Source: Sphagnum compactum
Lineage: Eukaryota; Bryophyta; Sphagnopsida; Sphagnales
Assembly (NCBI GenBank): GCA_965153455.1
Contig: OZ234503.1
Coordinates: forward strand, 10,297,118-10,361,117
Direction of reading: 5' to 3'
DNA: 64,000 nucleotides
Shown here in pieces: positions 12,901 to 24,103 of the stretch (position 1 is its first letter; every line of letters begins with the position of its first letter). The translations under genes and the position numbers were made by a program. A model generated the notes under the pieces. It had not been told where the DNA came from, did not search any database, and saw nothing but the letters and a program-made list of their open reading frames with translations.

Positions 12901-13890
12901 AAGTCAACAGAAGTATGATAATAGATTACGGATACCTATACTCAATTATGGCCACATGGGTAATTCAAACGATTGAAAATTGACGTATTGAATGGTTTAA
13001 CATTCAATGCAAAGTAGCACCAATTTGCTGGCTTATGGGTCTATCATTCAATGCCTTTTCTCCTTTACGGGTTTCGCAGGTGGCAAACAGTCGCAAAACG
13101 ACTCAACTTGGCATTGAATGAACATGCATCTGTTGCGCACAACTCCCCAAGTGGTCTCAAGTGAAGAGGATTCATCACAAAATATAACCTTCCTGAAAAG
13201 TTATAGGATTCAAGGCTGGAGAATCAGAGATAAAGCATTTATATATAAAACCTTTATTATACCTCAATAAAATCAATAAGTTACAACATCTTACAAAACT
13301 ACATTATCACTTTACTTGTTTATTGATGACCATTAATGCATGAACATCCAAGTGATGAGTTATTGAACAAAGTTGATATTGCTCTAAAAGAGTCCAGACT
13401 CCAGATGTGAATAGCCAGTGTTGTGCTGGTATTATGTACAAGAAAGTGGTATAACAAGTGGTATATTTGCTTGTATACAGTACCTAACAAACTGGTCTAA
13501 GCTATGCACCAGGACCTAGCATATATTCGTATTTTCCTAACATTTTAATATTTACGAATACCCTGGGTGCTACCCTACCTGTCGGATAGGTAGTTGAAAA
13601 TATGGTACCTCGTACTAGATGCATGGTCATTTTGTGAGAAAACAGTTAGATGTAAGTATGTTTCTCATTCTTGAATGCTGAAATTTGAAGTGGCTTGTGC
13701 ACATGGCAGAGTATGCATGTGGCCCTTTTGATGAGAAATGTGGAGATCAAGTTTTGGTAGAGTAGATGTACATGGAGTTTTAATACCTCCATATGCTTGA
13801 AGTTGTCATTCAATGATATGAATCAACTATGCAAATAATATCAATATACATAATGAATTTTAAAATACAAAAACAATCTGATACAAAAGG
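9901..13890. other. AT-rich intergenic sequence
   Basis: There is no supported gene in about 4 kb. Small items: an 18-bp tandem duplication of CATGGAAAGGGCAACCCA near 11234-11270, and repeated TGGTAT-like words near 13427-13500 that recall the 41-43 kb element. Scattered 60-80 codon frames have no recognisable product. Confidence 0.5.
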
Positions 13891-13894
13891 GGAT

Positions 13895-14160
13895 TTTTTT
13901 TTGCAGCAAATTTTCGCCACTTGGGCAACATAAGAAAAGGGGTCGCAATCTGTCCAAATATATTTTCTGGAAAAAAGGCCCTCAGCTGCCATATTTTGAG
14001 GAAAAAAATGTTGAGCTCACCATATGTAGACCATAGACTCTTGTAAGTAGCCAGTATATAGCAGATTTGAAAAAAAATCTATTTTTATCTCTGACCTCTA
14101 GCCAAATGTGCTCTTCTGGATGATTGCTGGTCTACCTACCTCACAAAATTAAAAAAGAAA
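13895..14160 (+). repeat. Dispersed repeat family, copy A
   Basis: This copy aligns with copies near 30215-30475, 41940-42195 and 61640-61885. Shared features in order are a T-run followed by GCARATTYRC-like sequence, an AAAAAA-rich middle, TCTCTGACCTCTAGCCAAAT (here and in the 42-kb copy), then TGGATGATTGC and a terminal ACCTCACAAAATT followed by AAAAGAAAA. All four copies lie in the same orientation. The A-rich end is suggestive of retroposition, but I see no internal RNA polymerase III boxes, so the class is unknown. Confidence 0.6.
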
Positions 14161-14514
14161 ACCCTGCTGATAATGCCCTGGTATGAGTTTTAAGGAAATC
14201 TTACTATTGATTCATTGTAATGTCTCCACACCAATAATGGATTATTGATACCACCATGGTGTTCAAATATCAAAAATTTCACTACACCACCAGTGCCTCT
14301 GGCATCTCAGGAACAGGAAGGGACCTATGTTTTAGGTTTTGCACCTATGTCCCTTTCTCTTTTTTTGTAAAGAAACATGAATATTTCTCCTTCTCTCTTC
14401 TTTCAAATAGGGTAACCTCACAATTTCAAACAGACCAATGCTAAATTGTTGGGGACCTTATGAAATTTTCAGAGAACAATAGTTAATTGCATATGACAAG
14501 AGACCTCATACTAC

Positions 14515-14960
14515 AGTGCAAAAAGAATTGTGATTCCTGGCCAGAGTGAACCAGCACCCACCAGTGCACCAACGTGGGTGGATGGTGCACTGATAGGATT
14601 CTCTTTTCTATCCCTGTGCCATCCCAGGTTGACTTTTTTGTTTTCCCGTTCTCAGCCCTGATCTCAGTTTTTTTTGCAACTTTATTTTCTCCCCGCCCCC
14701 CACCCGGTTTTTCTTTTTTTTTTTTGCTTTTAAACTTTTCCCACCCACCCACTTACTATCCCCCACCGTCCCCCACCGACCTACTCACCTATATATTTAA
14801 ATTAAAAGTAGACTCTTCCCCATCTACCTACTCACCTATAAATTTAAAATGTGCTACTCTCATCCTCACCCGCCTACCTGCCCTTTCACCGTCCTACCTA
14901 CCAACACTTTAAATAGGTACTTACCAAACCCCACCTACATACTACCTACATGGTTGCCAC
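14515..14960 (+). repeat. Dispersed repeat with pyrimidine-rich tail, inverted copy at 29.7-30.05 kb
   Basis: The block AACCAGCACCCACCAGTGCA (14551 on) matches in reverse complement the CCCAGCACCCACTAGTGCAC block near 30005-30035. Both are followed, on the corresponding strand, by a poly-T stretch and a CCTACCTACC/CTACTCACC-rich pyrimidine tract. The shared order suggests one mobile-element family, but I could not delimit the ends. The 112-codon frame across it is low-complexity and not a gene. Confidence 0.5.
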
Positions 14961-15064
14961 TCCAATAGACCCCCAATGGTCAACAATGATGAGGAACGAG
15001 TAAAATGAATGTATTGCATAGAGGTTGCTCTTGTTCATTCAAACAAAATAAATAAGGGGACGAT

Positions 15065-16500
15065 TAAAGTATTTAACATTCCCTATATAAGGGTATTGCA
15101 AGTTCTGCTCAGAGAGTATTTTCTGTGGGGATATTGCAAACCAACTATATAGTCAAAGCAATATAGAGCTCCAATTCAATTTAAACGCATTTAATGCATG
15201 TTGTACTCAAGTTCATAGAGCAAAATATTCAAGGAATGTGCAATACCCCATTCTAGGTATCCTTGAAATAGTTTGGGCTCCATATCATATCTTTCGACAA
15301 TTGGAAGGGTATTGCATAGCCCTACCAAATCTTGGAAGGAATGTAGTACCCTCATTGGGCTACACTATAAACACCATGGGCTGAATTAATTTGGTCTAGG
15401 CTATTAAAGCGATATTGTTCATGCCCAAAAAGACTCAATGAACATGCAATACCCTTTTCAAGGTATCCCAAAAATACATTGGGCTCCATAACATATCTTT
15501 TGACACGCAGAGGGATATTGTGTAGCCCTACCAAAACCTAGAAGAATCTCAATACCCTCATTGGGCTACATTATAAACACCATGGGCTAAATTATTTTGG
15601 TCTAGGCTATTAAAGCGATATTGTTCATGCCCAAAAAGACTCAATGAACATGCAATACCCCTCTCAAGGTATCCCAAAGTACATTGGGCTCCATAACATA
15701 TCTTTTAACATGTGGAGGGGTATTGCATAGCCCTACCAAAACTTACGAGGAAACCAATACCCTCATTAAGGTATTTTGTAATTAAACACGATGGGTCTAC
15801 ACTATTGGAGGGGTATTGCTCATCCTCAAAACTACATAATACACCTGTAATACCCCTCATAGGTTATCCCAGAAATACATTGGGCTCCATAATTTTAAAT
15901 GTGGAAGGGTATTGCATAGCCCTGCCAAAACCTACAACGAATTAATACCCTGTTTGGGGTATTCAATAAACACCATGGCTTAAATTATTTTAGTTTAGAC
16001 TATTAAAGGGGTATTGCTTATGGCAAGGAATATTCGATGCACATGTATTACCCCCTTGTAGGGTATCCCAAAAATACATTGGGTTCCATAACATATTTTT
16101 TGAACCTTGCAAGGGTATTGCATAATCATACTAAAACCTACAAAAAAACCAATACCCTCATTAAGGTATTCAATAATTAAACACCATGGGTCTACAATAT
16201 TGGAGGGGTATTGTTCATGTTCAAAACTACATAATATACTTGTAGCACCTTTTATAACTTACCCTAGAAATACATTGGGTTCCATAACATATCTTTTCAA
16301 ACTTGGAAGGGTAATGCATAGCCCTACCAACATGGATTAAATTATTTTGGTCTAGACTATCAGAGGGACATTGTTCATGCATTCGATGCACATGCATTAC
16401 CCCTTTTAGGGTATCCCAGAAATTATTTAGGCTCTATAACATATCTTTTGAAACTTGCAAAGGTATTGCATAACCATACCAAAACCTAAAAGGAAAGTAA
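15065..16500 (+). repeat. Left arm: ~200-bp tandem satellite, about seven units
   Basis: The anchor word GGGCTCCAT (or GGGTTCCAT) occurs at 15275, 15481, 15686, 15882, 16081, 16277 and, degenerate, near 16430, giving spacings of 206, 205, 196, 199, 196 and about 150. Each unit contains several copies of GGGTATTGCAT and its complement ATGCAATACCC, so every unit can itself fold. Units have diverged by substitutions and small indels. Confidence 0.9.
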
Positions 16501-16554
16501 TACTTACATCATTTGCAATAATATTTTAAACCATGAAACAAAAGGATATTTTTC

Positions 16555-16690
16555 AAAATATTTATTCCATGCTCAATATGACATGCCCTACATATTGATT
16601 CAAGTAAATGAAGGTATTGCAAAATTCTTCACATTGATGGTAGAAAGTCATTTGAATAAAATTATGGAATATAAAAACGAACATGATGGA
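16555..16690 (+). repeat. Inner arm segment shared with the right arm
   Basis: This non-tandem segment matches 20525-20650 in reverse complement over roughly 120 bp with scattered differences. It makes the two arrays a true extended inverted repeat rather than two unrelated arrays. Confidence 0.8.
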
Positions 16691-16699
16691 AAATTGATC

Positions 16700-19600
16700 A
16701 TGATCACATTGATGGTACAAGGGTTTAGGGTTTAAGGGTTAAATTTACTAATTAATGTTAGAATTCAAAGTTTGTCAAAATCAATAAATTAAAAATTCAT
16801 GTTCAACAATTTTTCAATGATGTACATATTTATGTTTTTCCCTTTTAAAGTTGTAAACTCATTTCAAAAAATATAAACATAAAGTTGTTTATTTAATAAA
16901 ATTTAATAAGATTTTATTGCATGTTTTAAAGAATTAATTAAATCACATGATTTTTCACTTTTTAAAATGGTCTCTCCCATACATTAATCCTATGTATGAT
17001 TGAAAATTTATTTAAATTTTTTTGACATATAATAAATAATTTATAGCCTAAAATAATTATATAATAGGTTTATAATATTATATATTTTATAAAGATATAA
17101 CAAGTCCTTATGTAAATTGTATTTTTTATGATGTATAATATTGGTTTAAATATATTTTTATTTATAACATATCAAATAATACACTATATATAATTAATTA
17201 TATTATGGAATTATATTTTTTCATTTCTAAAGATATAATGTTTGCATAATTATTTTAACTTGGTAGAATTTTTAATTAAACATTTGATGGAGGAAGGTGG
17301 GCCAAAGGTGGGGTATTTTTTAAAGGTGCATTCTTCATATGAGACTTCTAGAACCTTGAAATTTCTTCCAATTATGGTTGTTTAGAATTTGTGTTCCAAA
17401 TGCTTTAAAAGTAACAACTGAGCTCATTAGTTGGGTTATGGTATGTAATCATCTTGTAATGGATGTGGCATGATTTTATCTAGGATCCATTATTTAAATC
17501 CTTCCATTTATGATTATTATAAACTAAGATACTATTAATTTATAGAAAGTTAAACATGAAATAATTTCTTGGTCACAGTTTTGCATCCATTTGCATGCGT
17601 CCCCTACATCAAAGGTGGTTCTTACATTACATGATTTTTTCTAGAAATCATCAACCCAAAACAATTTATAGGCAACACCGGTGAAATGGCTCAAATTACT
17701 AACAATAGAAAGTCACCTTTGAATTCCATGTTTGTATTTTTGTTGGGCTTACGGAGAATTCTTGGGATATAAAACTTCTGAAAAAGCCCTTTTTCTTCTC
17801 ATCATCTTCATTTGTCCCATTGTAGTTGTAAGGCGTTTGTTATTTTATAAAACATTAGTAATGCCTTGGTTAGTGTGTGTAACATTGAATGAGTAATACC
17901 AATTTAGAAAGTTTTTGAGAACCCAAATTTGGGTCAAATTCTATAATATTCTTTGATTATTTTTGTTGTGGCTTTCCTTGAATACCTATTGATATGCAAT
18001 GACCTCATGAAACAAAAAATTTAAATATGTAGATTGAAACAATAGGCAAGTCTTAAAACCTTTCAAAATCATTTGCCTAATCAATTGATTGAAAATCAAG
18101 GTATTATCACATTGTGGGAGTCGAAGGTCTCGAGAATGGGGGCAAGAGTCTGTACAAGAGCCGAAGGGTCCCAAAAGTGTAAGCTCGTCTAAGGTCAAAG
18201 TGTAAATGGGAGTCCGTGCATAAATCCAAGGTCCCGGGAATGGGGGTGGGAGTTTGCATGGGGGTCAAAGTGTCCCGAAATTGCAGGTGGGAGTCCGTGC
18301 GGGGTCAATTCAACAACCTTGGCTATGAGCTTCTGTTGTAATTGGGAATTCGTCTTGTGTCTACAATAATGCAAGCAAGAGTTCGTGCAAAAGTCCTAAG
18401 TTTGCACGGGAATCCCAAGGCACACGCGAAATGAGAGTCAAAGATCCCAAAAATGGGGTGATATTAGGGGTTAGGAGTTACCGCGGTTAGTGTCAACATT
18501 TTAGTCAATCCGACAACCTTGTCTACGAGCTTCTATTGCAACTGGTAATTCGACCTCTGTATATGTTTGCATCCACACCTCTAAAGAATGTTCATCTTAA
18601 CAAATACCCAATTTGCCTTTCTAAAATAGGAAATAAACATTATTTGTAATCAAGAGCAGGTCATTTAATCTTCATGCTCACAAAGAATAACTAACAAATC
18701 ACAAAAATCACAAAGAAAATATTATTGAGAACTACAACTTAGTTTGAGCTTTTTAAAAAAACACATTTGATTCTGGGAAAACTTACACTATAGAGAAAGA
18801 CTTACTTTTCTTAACTACACCACCACCTGCATTGCTTAACAGGGTTGTTTTAACTAACATGACACATCGAATCGGGGTAGGAATCAAAGGTCTTGGCAAT
18901 GCGGGTGACAGTCCACGCTAATGTCGAAGGTAATGGGAGTGTGAGTGAAAGTCCGTGTGGGAGTTAGGGGGCGCGTGCAAGTTAAAAATCAAAGGTCCCA
19001 TGAATGGGGACTCATAATGTGTGAAACATAAGTAATGGGAATGAATATCAGCCAATTTGGAAATGTGTTCGAGGTTGAGAAGAGCAAAAAGCTAGATCAC
19101 AAAGCTCTAGGGTTCCATTCCCTCAAGTAGCTCCTCACATTTCTTCAAATTTTAGGTCTAGTGGACCTTGAATACTCAAACAACAATGTTGTTATCATGT
19201 ATCTAGCAGCGAAAAATGCACCAACAACAAGAAAATGGAAAAAAATGGGTTCCCATTTGGAGACATAACCTTTGAAAGTTGAAGACAATGTGTAATCAAC
19301 AACCATCCCTAATTTTTCATATTTGCCTTCATTTAACATGATCAATCCATTCAACAATGTTGAGAACAAGAATAAGAATAAACAACTTCAATAGGTGCCT
19401 CTTTTGCCAAGCCTCAACAATATTAGTACTATTACATCTTGTAGAATTGAGGCAGATTGTAAGTTGTTGCAAGAGTCATGCATTAGAGTATTAAATGACA
19501 AAGCTGAACTTGTCAAATCCCATAGTCTTTCAAAAACATTTTAATTGAAGTAATGATATAATTAATTAATTAATATGTGAAATTATATTTTTTTGCATTT

Positions 19601-20515
19601 CTAGAGATATAATATCTGCCTAATTAATTTAACTTGGTAAATTTTTAATTAAATATAAATATAATTTAAAGACATTTTCAATGTCATAAACTACAATAAT
19701 TCATTAATGGACCAATGAACCCATTGTTTCGTATATTGTAATTTGTTTATGGTGTTTTTAATTTTCAAAGAAAATTATAATTTCCCAAAAATAAGTTATT
19801 AACATTGTATATTTTATTAATGCATGTAATTGAATACAAATTTTGTGTAAATTTTGTTTGTGATTCATTTATTTATTTTTGAATATTTGGTTTCAATAAT
19901 GACCCAATTCTTTCCTTTATAAAACATAAAAATCGTGCAGCAAAAACCCTAACTTGATTCGATTAGTATTTAGGGTATAGGAATAAGGGTTTTAATTGCA
20001 TTTAAAAACATAAGTACTTAATATTATGTACGTATGGTCAGTGTGATTTTTTAACTCTATGTAAAATTTATTTTACAATATATGAAATAATGATATATTT
20101 AATTTCTTAATGTGTGGATTTATTATTCTTTGTGCATTTAAAAATACGCTTAATAAAAAAATATGTTAGAAATTTTAAATAAACATTAAATATTGTGGAA
20201 AGACATTTTCAAATTCATAAATGGACCAATGCAAAATTGTTGGCATATGTACATGAATGTATAGCAATATTGCCCACATTGATGATATAAGGTTTATTTC
20301 AACAAAGTTTTGATGTGTAACTACAATATTTTCATTTTAATGATAGCTTCATTACCATTTACCATCAATGTGACTAACTTGACAATAACCTCATTTGTAC
20401 CATGGTTTAGGATATTATCACAATATGGTGCAAGTATTATATTCCATTTAGGTTTTGGTAGGGTATGCAACACCCTTCCATGTTTCATGGTGAATGCAAA
20501 TATCCCAAGTTGACG
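16700..20515. other. Interior of the foldback-like structure
   Basis: Very AT-rich, with no coding frame above 75 codons. A direct repeat of ~95 bp links 17187-17282 with 19558-19660 (shared ATTTCTAGAGATATAAT-like core and TTAACTTGGTA). A second direct pair links 19660-19720 with 20200-20240 (AAGACATTTTC and ATGGACCAATG). Telomere-like GGGTTTAGGGTTTAAGGG lies at 16719. Two less AT-rich islands (18100-18560 and 18880-19000) are rich in GGGAGTC/GTCCCG words. Confidence 0.55.
18305..18552. repeat. 48-bp direct repeat spaced exactly 200 bp
   Basis: The segment beginning TCAATTCAACAACCTTGGC at 18305 recurs at 18505 as TCAATCCGACAACCTTGTC, and both continue with GAGCTTCTRTTG and end in GGTAATTCG/GGGAATTCG. 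The surrounding 18.1-19.0 kb island has many GGAGTC and TCCCGG words, like the LTR family at 22-25 kb, but I cannot align it with that LTR. Confidence 0.7.
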
Positions 20516-20519
20516 TAGG

Positions 20520-21340
20520 TATTGCATTTAAACTCCATAACTTTGTTTAAGTGACATTTTACCATCAATGTGAAGAATTTTGCAATACCCTCATCTACTT
20601 GAATGAATATGTCTGGCATGATATAGGGAACATGGAATAAATATCTTAAGAAAATGTTTTTTGTTTCACGGTTTACGATATTATCACAAAATGATGTGGG
20701 TATTACATTCCTTTTAAGTTTTGTTAGGGCTATGCAATACCTTTCCAAATTCCATGAAATATGTTATGGAGCCTAAAGGTTTTATGGGATACCCAAAGAG
20801 GGGTAGTGCATGTGAATTGAGTACTTTTGGGCATGAACAATACCCATTCGATAGTCTGAACCAAAATAATTGAGCCCATGGTGTTTGCAAATCATTTTAA
20901 ATAGGGTATTGCTTTCCTTGTAAGTTTTGGTATGGCTATGCAATACCCCTTTAAGCTTTATTAGATATGTGATGGAGCCCAAAAGATTTTTGATATACCT
21001 TAAGAAAGGTATTACACATGCATTGAGTAATTATGGGCACAAGTGATACCCCTCCAATAGTTTGGATTAAAATAATTTAATCAATACTGTTTATAGAATA
21101 TCCTCATAAAGGTATTATGTTCCTTCTAAATTTTATTAAGGCTATGCAATACCCCTTTAAGATTCTTTAAATATGTTATGGAGCCCAAAGGATTTCTAAT
21201 ATACCCTAATAGGGGTATTGCATGTGCATTGAAAATTTTTGGGCTTAAACAATACCCTTTCGATAACCTGGACCAAAATGATTTGATCCAAGGTGTTTAC
21301 AAAATACCTTCATGAGGGTATTACTTTCCTTTTTAGGTTT
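20520..21340 (-). repeat. Right arm: inverted ~205-bp satellite units
   Basis: Complementary anchors (ATGGAGCC[C/T]) occur near 20765, 20972 and 21179, about 205 bp apart, in the opposite orientation to the 15-16.5 kb array. The same GGGTATTGC and GCAATACCCC words recur. There are about four units here against seven on the left, so the arms differ in length. Confidence 0.85.
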
Positions 21341-21345
21341 GAACT

Positions 21346-22175
21346 TCTAATTTTTGGGGGTAAAAAAAGATTTTTTGGTTTGAGTGCAAAACTATAATCA
21401 TTTTTTTGATAAATTTGTCAAGCATACATATAAGAATATGTGAAAATGTATTTCTAATTATTAACACAAGATGGTACAAAATGAAAATAAAATGTCTTAA
21501 ATAAAAAAAACATGGGTGACATGTGTTACAAAAATGTGCAAAAAATGTCCAAGTCCAAAACAACCCCACCTTAAAATGGGGAACATGTCATAATGATAAA
21601 TATTTGGTTACCCTAAATCCTGAAGACCAAAACAACATACTAATCAAAAGCGGGATAATCTATGGGCTATCTGTGTCACTACCAGAGGGGGATGGGAACC
21701 CATTGGCCATTTTGTACCACATTGATGCAGCCTCTGCATCATGGGTGTGATGTCGTGTAAATACCCCGTGATTGCCAATGCTGCGTCCACAGCATCAGCC
21801 ATAAATACTTCCTTGGTGGTGCCTCGAAGCTTAAAACAAATAACACAATGTAATAAGTATTGCATATGAAACCTAAAACTTGTAATTCAAATAAAAATGA
21901 GTATGGCATTGTTAGAAATGCATCGACCATGAATCATTTCTGAATCATAATATTGCATAAAGAGGTCAATCTCCTTATGTCGCATTGTCTTATTTGATGC
22001 AGACTTCTAATCACATTCCATCCAAATGCCTCTAAATGCCTTTGCATACCTGATTTGAATCATTCGAATCACAAGTGGAAGGTTTTCATCGTGCTCCAAC
22101 TTGGCCTACACATTGAGAGGGATGGCCCCCACACCCCATGCAGTCATGCCAAAAAGCCGAAGGATGTGGCTAGAA
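21346..22175. other. Intergenic sequence, no gene seen
   Basis: Only short overlapping frames on both strands occur, with no recognisable domain. The base composition becomes GC-richer toward the LTR at 22176. Confidence 0.5.
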
Positions 22176-22575
22176 TGTTGCAACCCTAGCTTTGGGCTTC
22201 TGACCAAGGCAAAAGCTTGCACAAAAAGGTCTGCACAAAAAGTTATGGGCCTCCAAAATTGTCGGAGTCCCAATTCCAGGACTCCCAAGTTTGGGGGTGG
22301 GGGGGAGTCTCGGGACAAAATGACATTTGAGTGCAACCCTCGTGGCTAGGCATAGAGAATACTATAAGGGGGAAGGTGGTGGCTTCTGCCAAGTCCGAGC
22401 CATGGTGAATCTTGTGAGTCCATGTATGTTCGTGGCTCGTCCGTGCACCAAAAGTGTTGTAATTATGCATTAACTAATTTGTTGTTTTGTTTGTGCAGGT
22501 CAGTGTGAATAATTGACCTGCTTTTCACTTGTCCTAATCCCCATCCTGGAGCTCAAGCACGCCCCTCTACCCTCG
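22176..22575 (+). repeat. Degenerate solo LTR, same family as 24.1-25.0 kb, opposite orientation
   Basis: It starts with TGTTGCAACCCTAGCTTTGG, matching the LTR start on the complementary strand at 25019 (TGTCGCAACCC...). Further shared blocks are AAAGTTATGGG, ATACTATAAGGGGGAAGGTG and GTGGCTCGTCC. Relative to the 25-kb copy, most of U3 (roughly 500 bp, including its 24-bp minisatellite) is deleted. There is no polypurine tract and no coding sequence on its 5' side, so it is a solo or truncated LTR. Confidence 0.75.
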
Positions 22576-23143
22576 AAGTGTTGCGAATTATGGAGTGTAC
22601 CCCAACTCTTTTTTCTTTTGTTATTTTCACCTTTGGACTCATAATTGAGTCTGTCAAGGAGTTTGGGGGTGCATCATAGTAGCATAACAAATGTTGGCTT
22701 AGGAACCTCAAGTGTGTACTGCAAATCACCTTAAAGTTTATCCCATTCCAAGGTAGCATGCGTTTTAGCCCTAACAATCGCCTTTTGTTCATTGCGATAG
22801 AACCGGGCCAGAGGGTTCCTTAAGATTTACACATTCATTACCACGTGATCTTGAACCCTCGAACTTGTTCTGGTGTAGATGGGCGTCCGGGCTTGTTCGG
22901 TTCCATGGTCACATTGTAGCATGCCTATAAATGCCGTACCAAGTTGTACTTGGTTGTATATGATGCATTGCACCAATCAATTTTGCAAACAAATTTGGGC
23001 CCATCCCTTGCCCAATGGACACCTTTTATGGCAATTGGAGGAGGGGTAACCACATTTGAAACCAAAAAAACAAATACAATAAACCTAATGTGAAAATTAA
23101 CATTCTGGATGAAGGTTATTCTTACATGATGAGGGTATTGCAT
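22560..23143 (-). pseudogene. Broken C2H2 zinc-finger-type reading frame
   Basis: Read on the minus strand, the DNA retains clear coding ancestry. A finger-like block around 22940-23000 reads FVCKIDWCNASYTTKYNL then VRHL, i.e. C-x4-C and a first His, but a TAG follows the Leu after that His, and the second zinc His is not preserved. The same frame continues MEPNKPGRPS. After a frameshift near 22850, a second frame reads NPLARFYRNEQKAIVRAKTH, ATLEWDKL, a stop, then TLEVPKPTFVM. At least three stops and one frameshift rule out a functional product. I recognise no named family; the order zinc finger, KPGRPS linker, charged helix could be the DNA-binding part of a transposon protein or a host gene fragment. 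Confidence 0.5.
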
Positions 23144-23429
23144 TTATAGATAAAAGATTTAACACACCATGAGGGTATTGCAAAAATGGATAGATAGACA
23201 AAAACTCAAAATAAGGGTATTACTAAAACCCAGTCTTGAAATTTGCATAAAATGAGGTTAACCCTTAAAAAAAGAATAATATCACTTACAAAGTTGTAGG
23301 ATATTGTTTAGAAATTTAAACCAAAAACAAATGCCCCACCCACCTTCTCACATGGAAAAGGAAGGTGGGGCGAAAGTTTGAGAACTAGAAAATAAAGGTA
23401 TTGTAAACACAAATTTGCCAAAAATAAAA
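23100..23429. repeat. Scattered GGGTATTGCA words and a GC-rich hairpin
   Basis: ATGAGGGTATTGCA occurs at about 23130 and 23170, with a further GGGTATT near 23215 and AAAGGTATTG near 23395. This word is typical of the 15-21 kb satellite, so a decayed satellite fragment may extend here. An inverted pair (CCCACCTTC and GAAGGTGGG) lies around 23338-23369. Confidence 0.45.
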
Positions 23430-23464
23430 CCCACCCATCCTCTTTATTTGAGAGGATGGGTGGG
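23430..23464. other. Perfect 14-bp-stem hairpin
   Basis: CCCACCCATCCTCT (23430-23443) pairs perfectly with AGAGGATGGGTGGG (23451-23464) across a 7-nt loop. It overlaps the stop codon of the minus-strand frame at 23444-23842. It might serve as a transcript end structure or be a residue of a small inverted-repeat element. Confidence 0.85.
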
Positions 23465-23842
23465 CAATAGATTATAAGTTAAGATAAAAATGTCATTTGC
23501 ATCAATTTCAACATGTCCTATAACATGTTCATCTTCCTTTGGTTTTGAAATAAAAGCTACATTTTCTTGTTCCACTATCATCTCAATAGGTTTTTGCACG
23601 TCAATTTCAATTATAGCAAGATTTGTTGTAGAGGTTTCCCCAACCTCAACATTCGCTTGCATTTGCTCCTCATTAACATTACATAGAGCCAATGCACCAT
23701 CTTCAACATTCGCTTGCACGTGCTTTTGCATCTTCCATCCCTCCAAACCTCCTTCATTCATGACACCTCCCATGCCATTTGCCAATTTAGTTGAGGCTTG
23801 CTCCTCTTCTCCAGCAATCCTTGTTTTTTTTGGGGTTTGCAT
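23444..23842 (-). CDS. Unrecognised acidic 132-codon frame
   Basis: The frame runs from an ATG at 23842 to a TAA inside a hairpin at 23444. The predicted protein is hydrophilic and acidic, rich in Glu, Asn, Val and Met. It has an internal imperfect repeat (QANVEDGALALCN and QANVEVGETSTTN). No domain, signal peptide or membrane segment is visible. It may be a fragment of a mobile-element gene, since LTRs of one family flank the area. Composition alone does not prove it is coding. Confidence 0.25.
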   Translation of the reverse strand: MQTPKKTRIAGEEEQASTKLANGMGGVMNEGGLEGWKMQKHVQANVEDGALALCNVNEEQMQANVEVGETSTTNLAIIEIDVQKPIEMIVEQENVAFISKPKEDEHVIGHVEIDANDIFILTYNLLPTHPLK

Positions 23843-24103
23843 TTACCAAAGTTGCAAAAACCACAAAACAAAATAAAACAAATTTTCTTACCATCACCAA
23901 AAAACAAATAAAACACCCACACCAACTCTTATTACCAAACACCACTTTTGGAGGCATCATGCTGAAGAAAAGAGGATGAGTTATTGACGCACTCCCAAGT
24001 TCCTAGTGGACCCACTTGAGGGTCCAAGTATGTGGCAATGCGGAAGGAGTTGGAACTTGGAGCACGCTCCCGACTTCTAGCACTAGAGGGGGGGTGAGAG
24101 GGG
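23843..24103. other. Flank of the chromovirus LTR with an inverted repeat
   Basis: No gene. CCCGACTTCTAGCAC (24069-24083) pairs with GTGCTAGAAGTCCCG (24105-24119) around a purine-rich loop, spanning the likely outer edge of the LTR at 24104. Confidence 0.5.

Larger units (their letters stand above)
15065..21345. mobile_element. Foldback-like structure with satellite-built inverted arms
   Basis: Two arrays of the same ~200-bp repeat face each other: 15065-16690 forward and 20520-21340 in reverse complement. Their inner edges also match: a non-repetitive segment at 16555-16690 (TTTATTCCATG, then AAATTCTTCACATTGATGGTA) recurs inverted at 20525-20650. About 3.8 kb of AT-rich DNA without a long coding frame lies between. 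Long inverted repeats made of internal tandem units are the hallmark of Foldback elements and of some Mutator-like elements; here no transposase is seen, so it would be non-autonomous. Inversion of an older satellite array would be the alternative. Confidence 0.5.

Noticed and set aside
14574-14912. 112-codon Ser/Pro-rich frame
   Set aside because: Generated by the pyrimidine-rich tract of a dispersed repeat; low complexity and no domain.
15065-16500. CRISPR-like array
   Set aside because: Units are ~200 bp contiguous diverged tandem repeats without unique spacers, in a plant-type genome.
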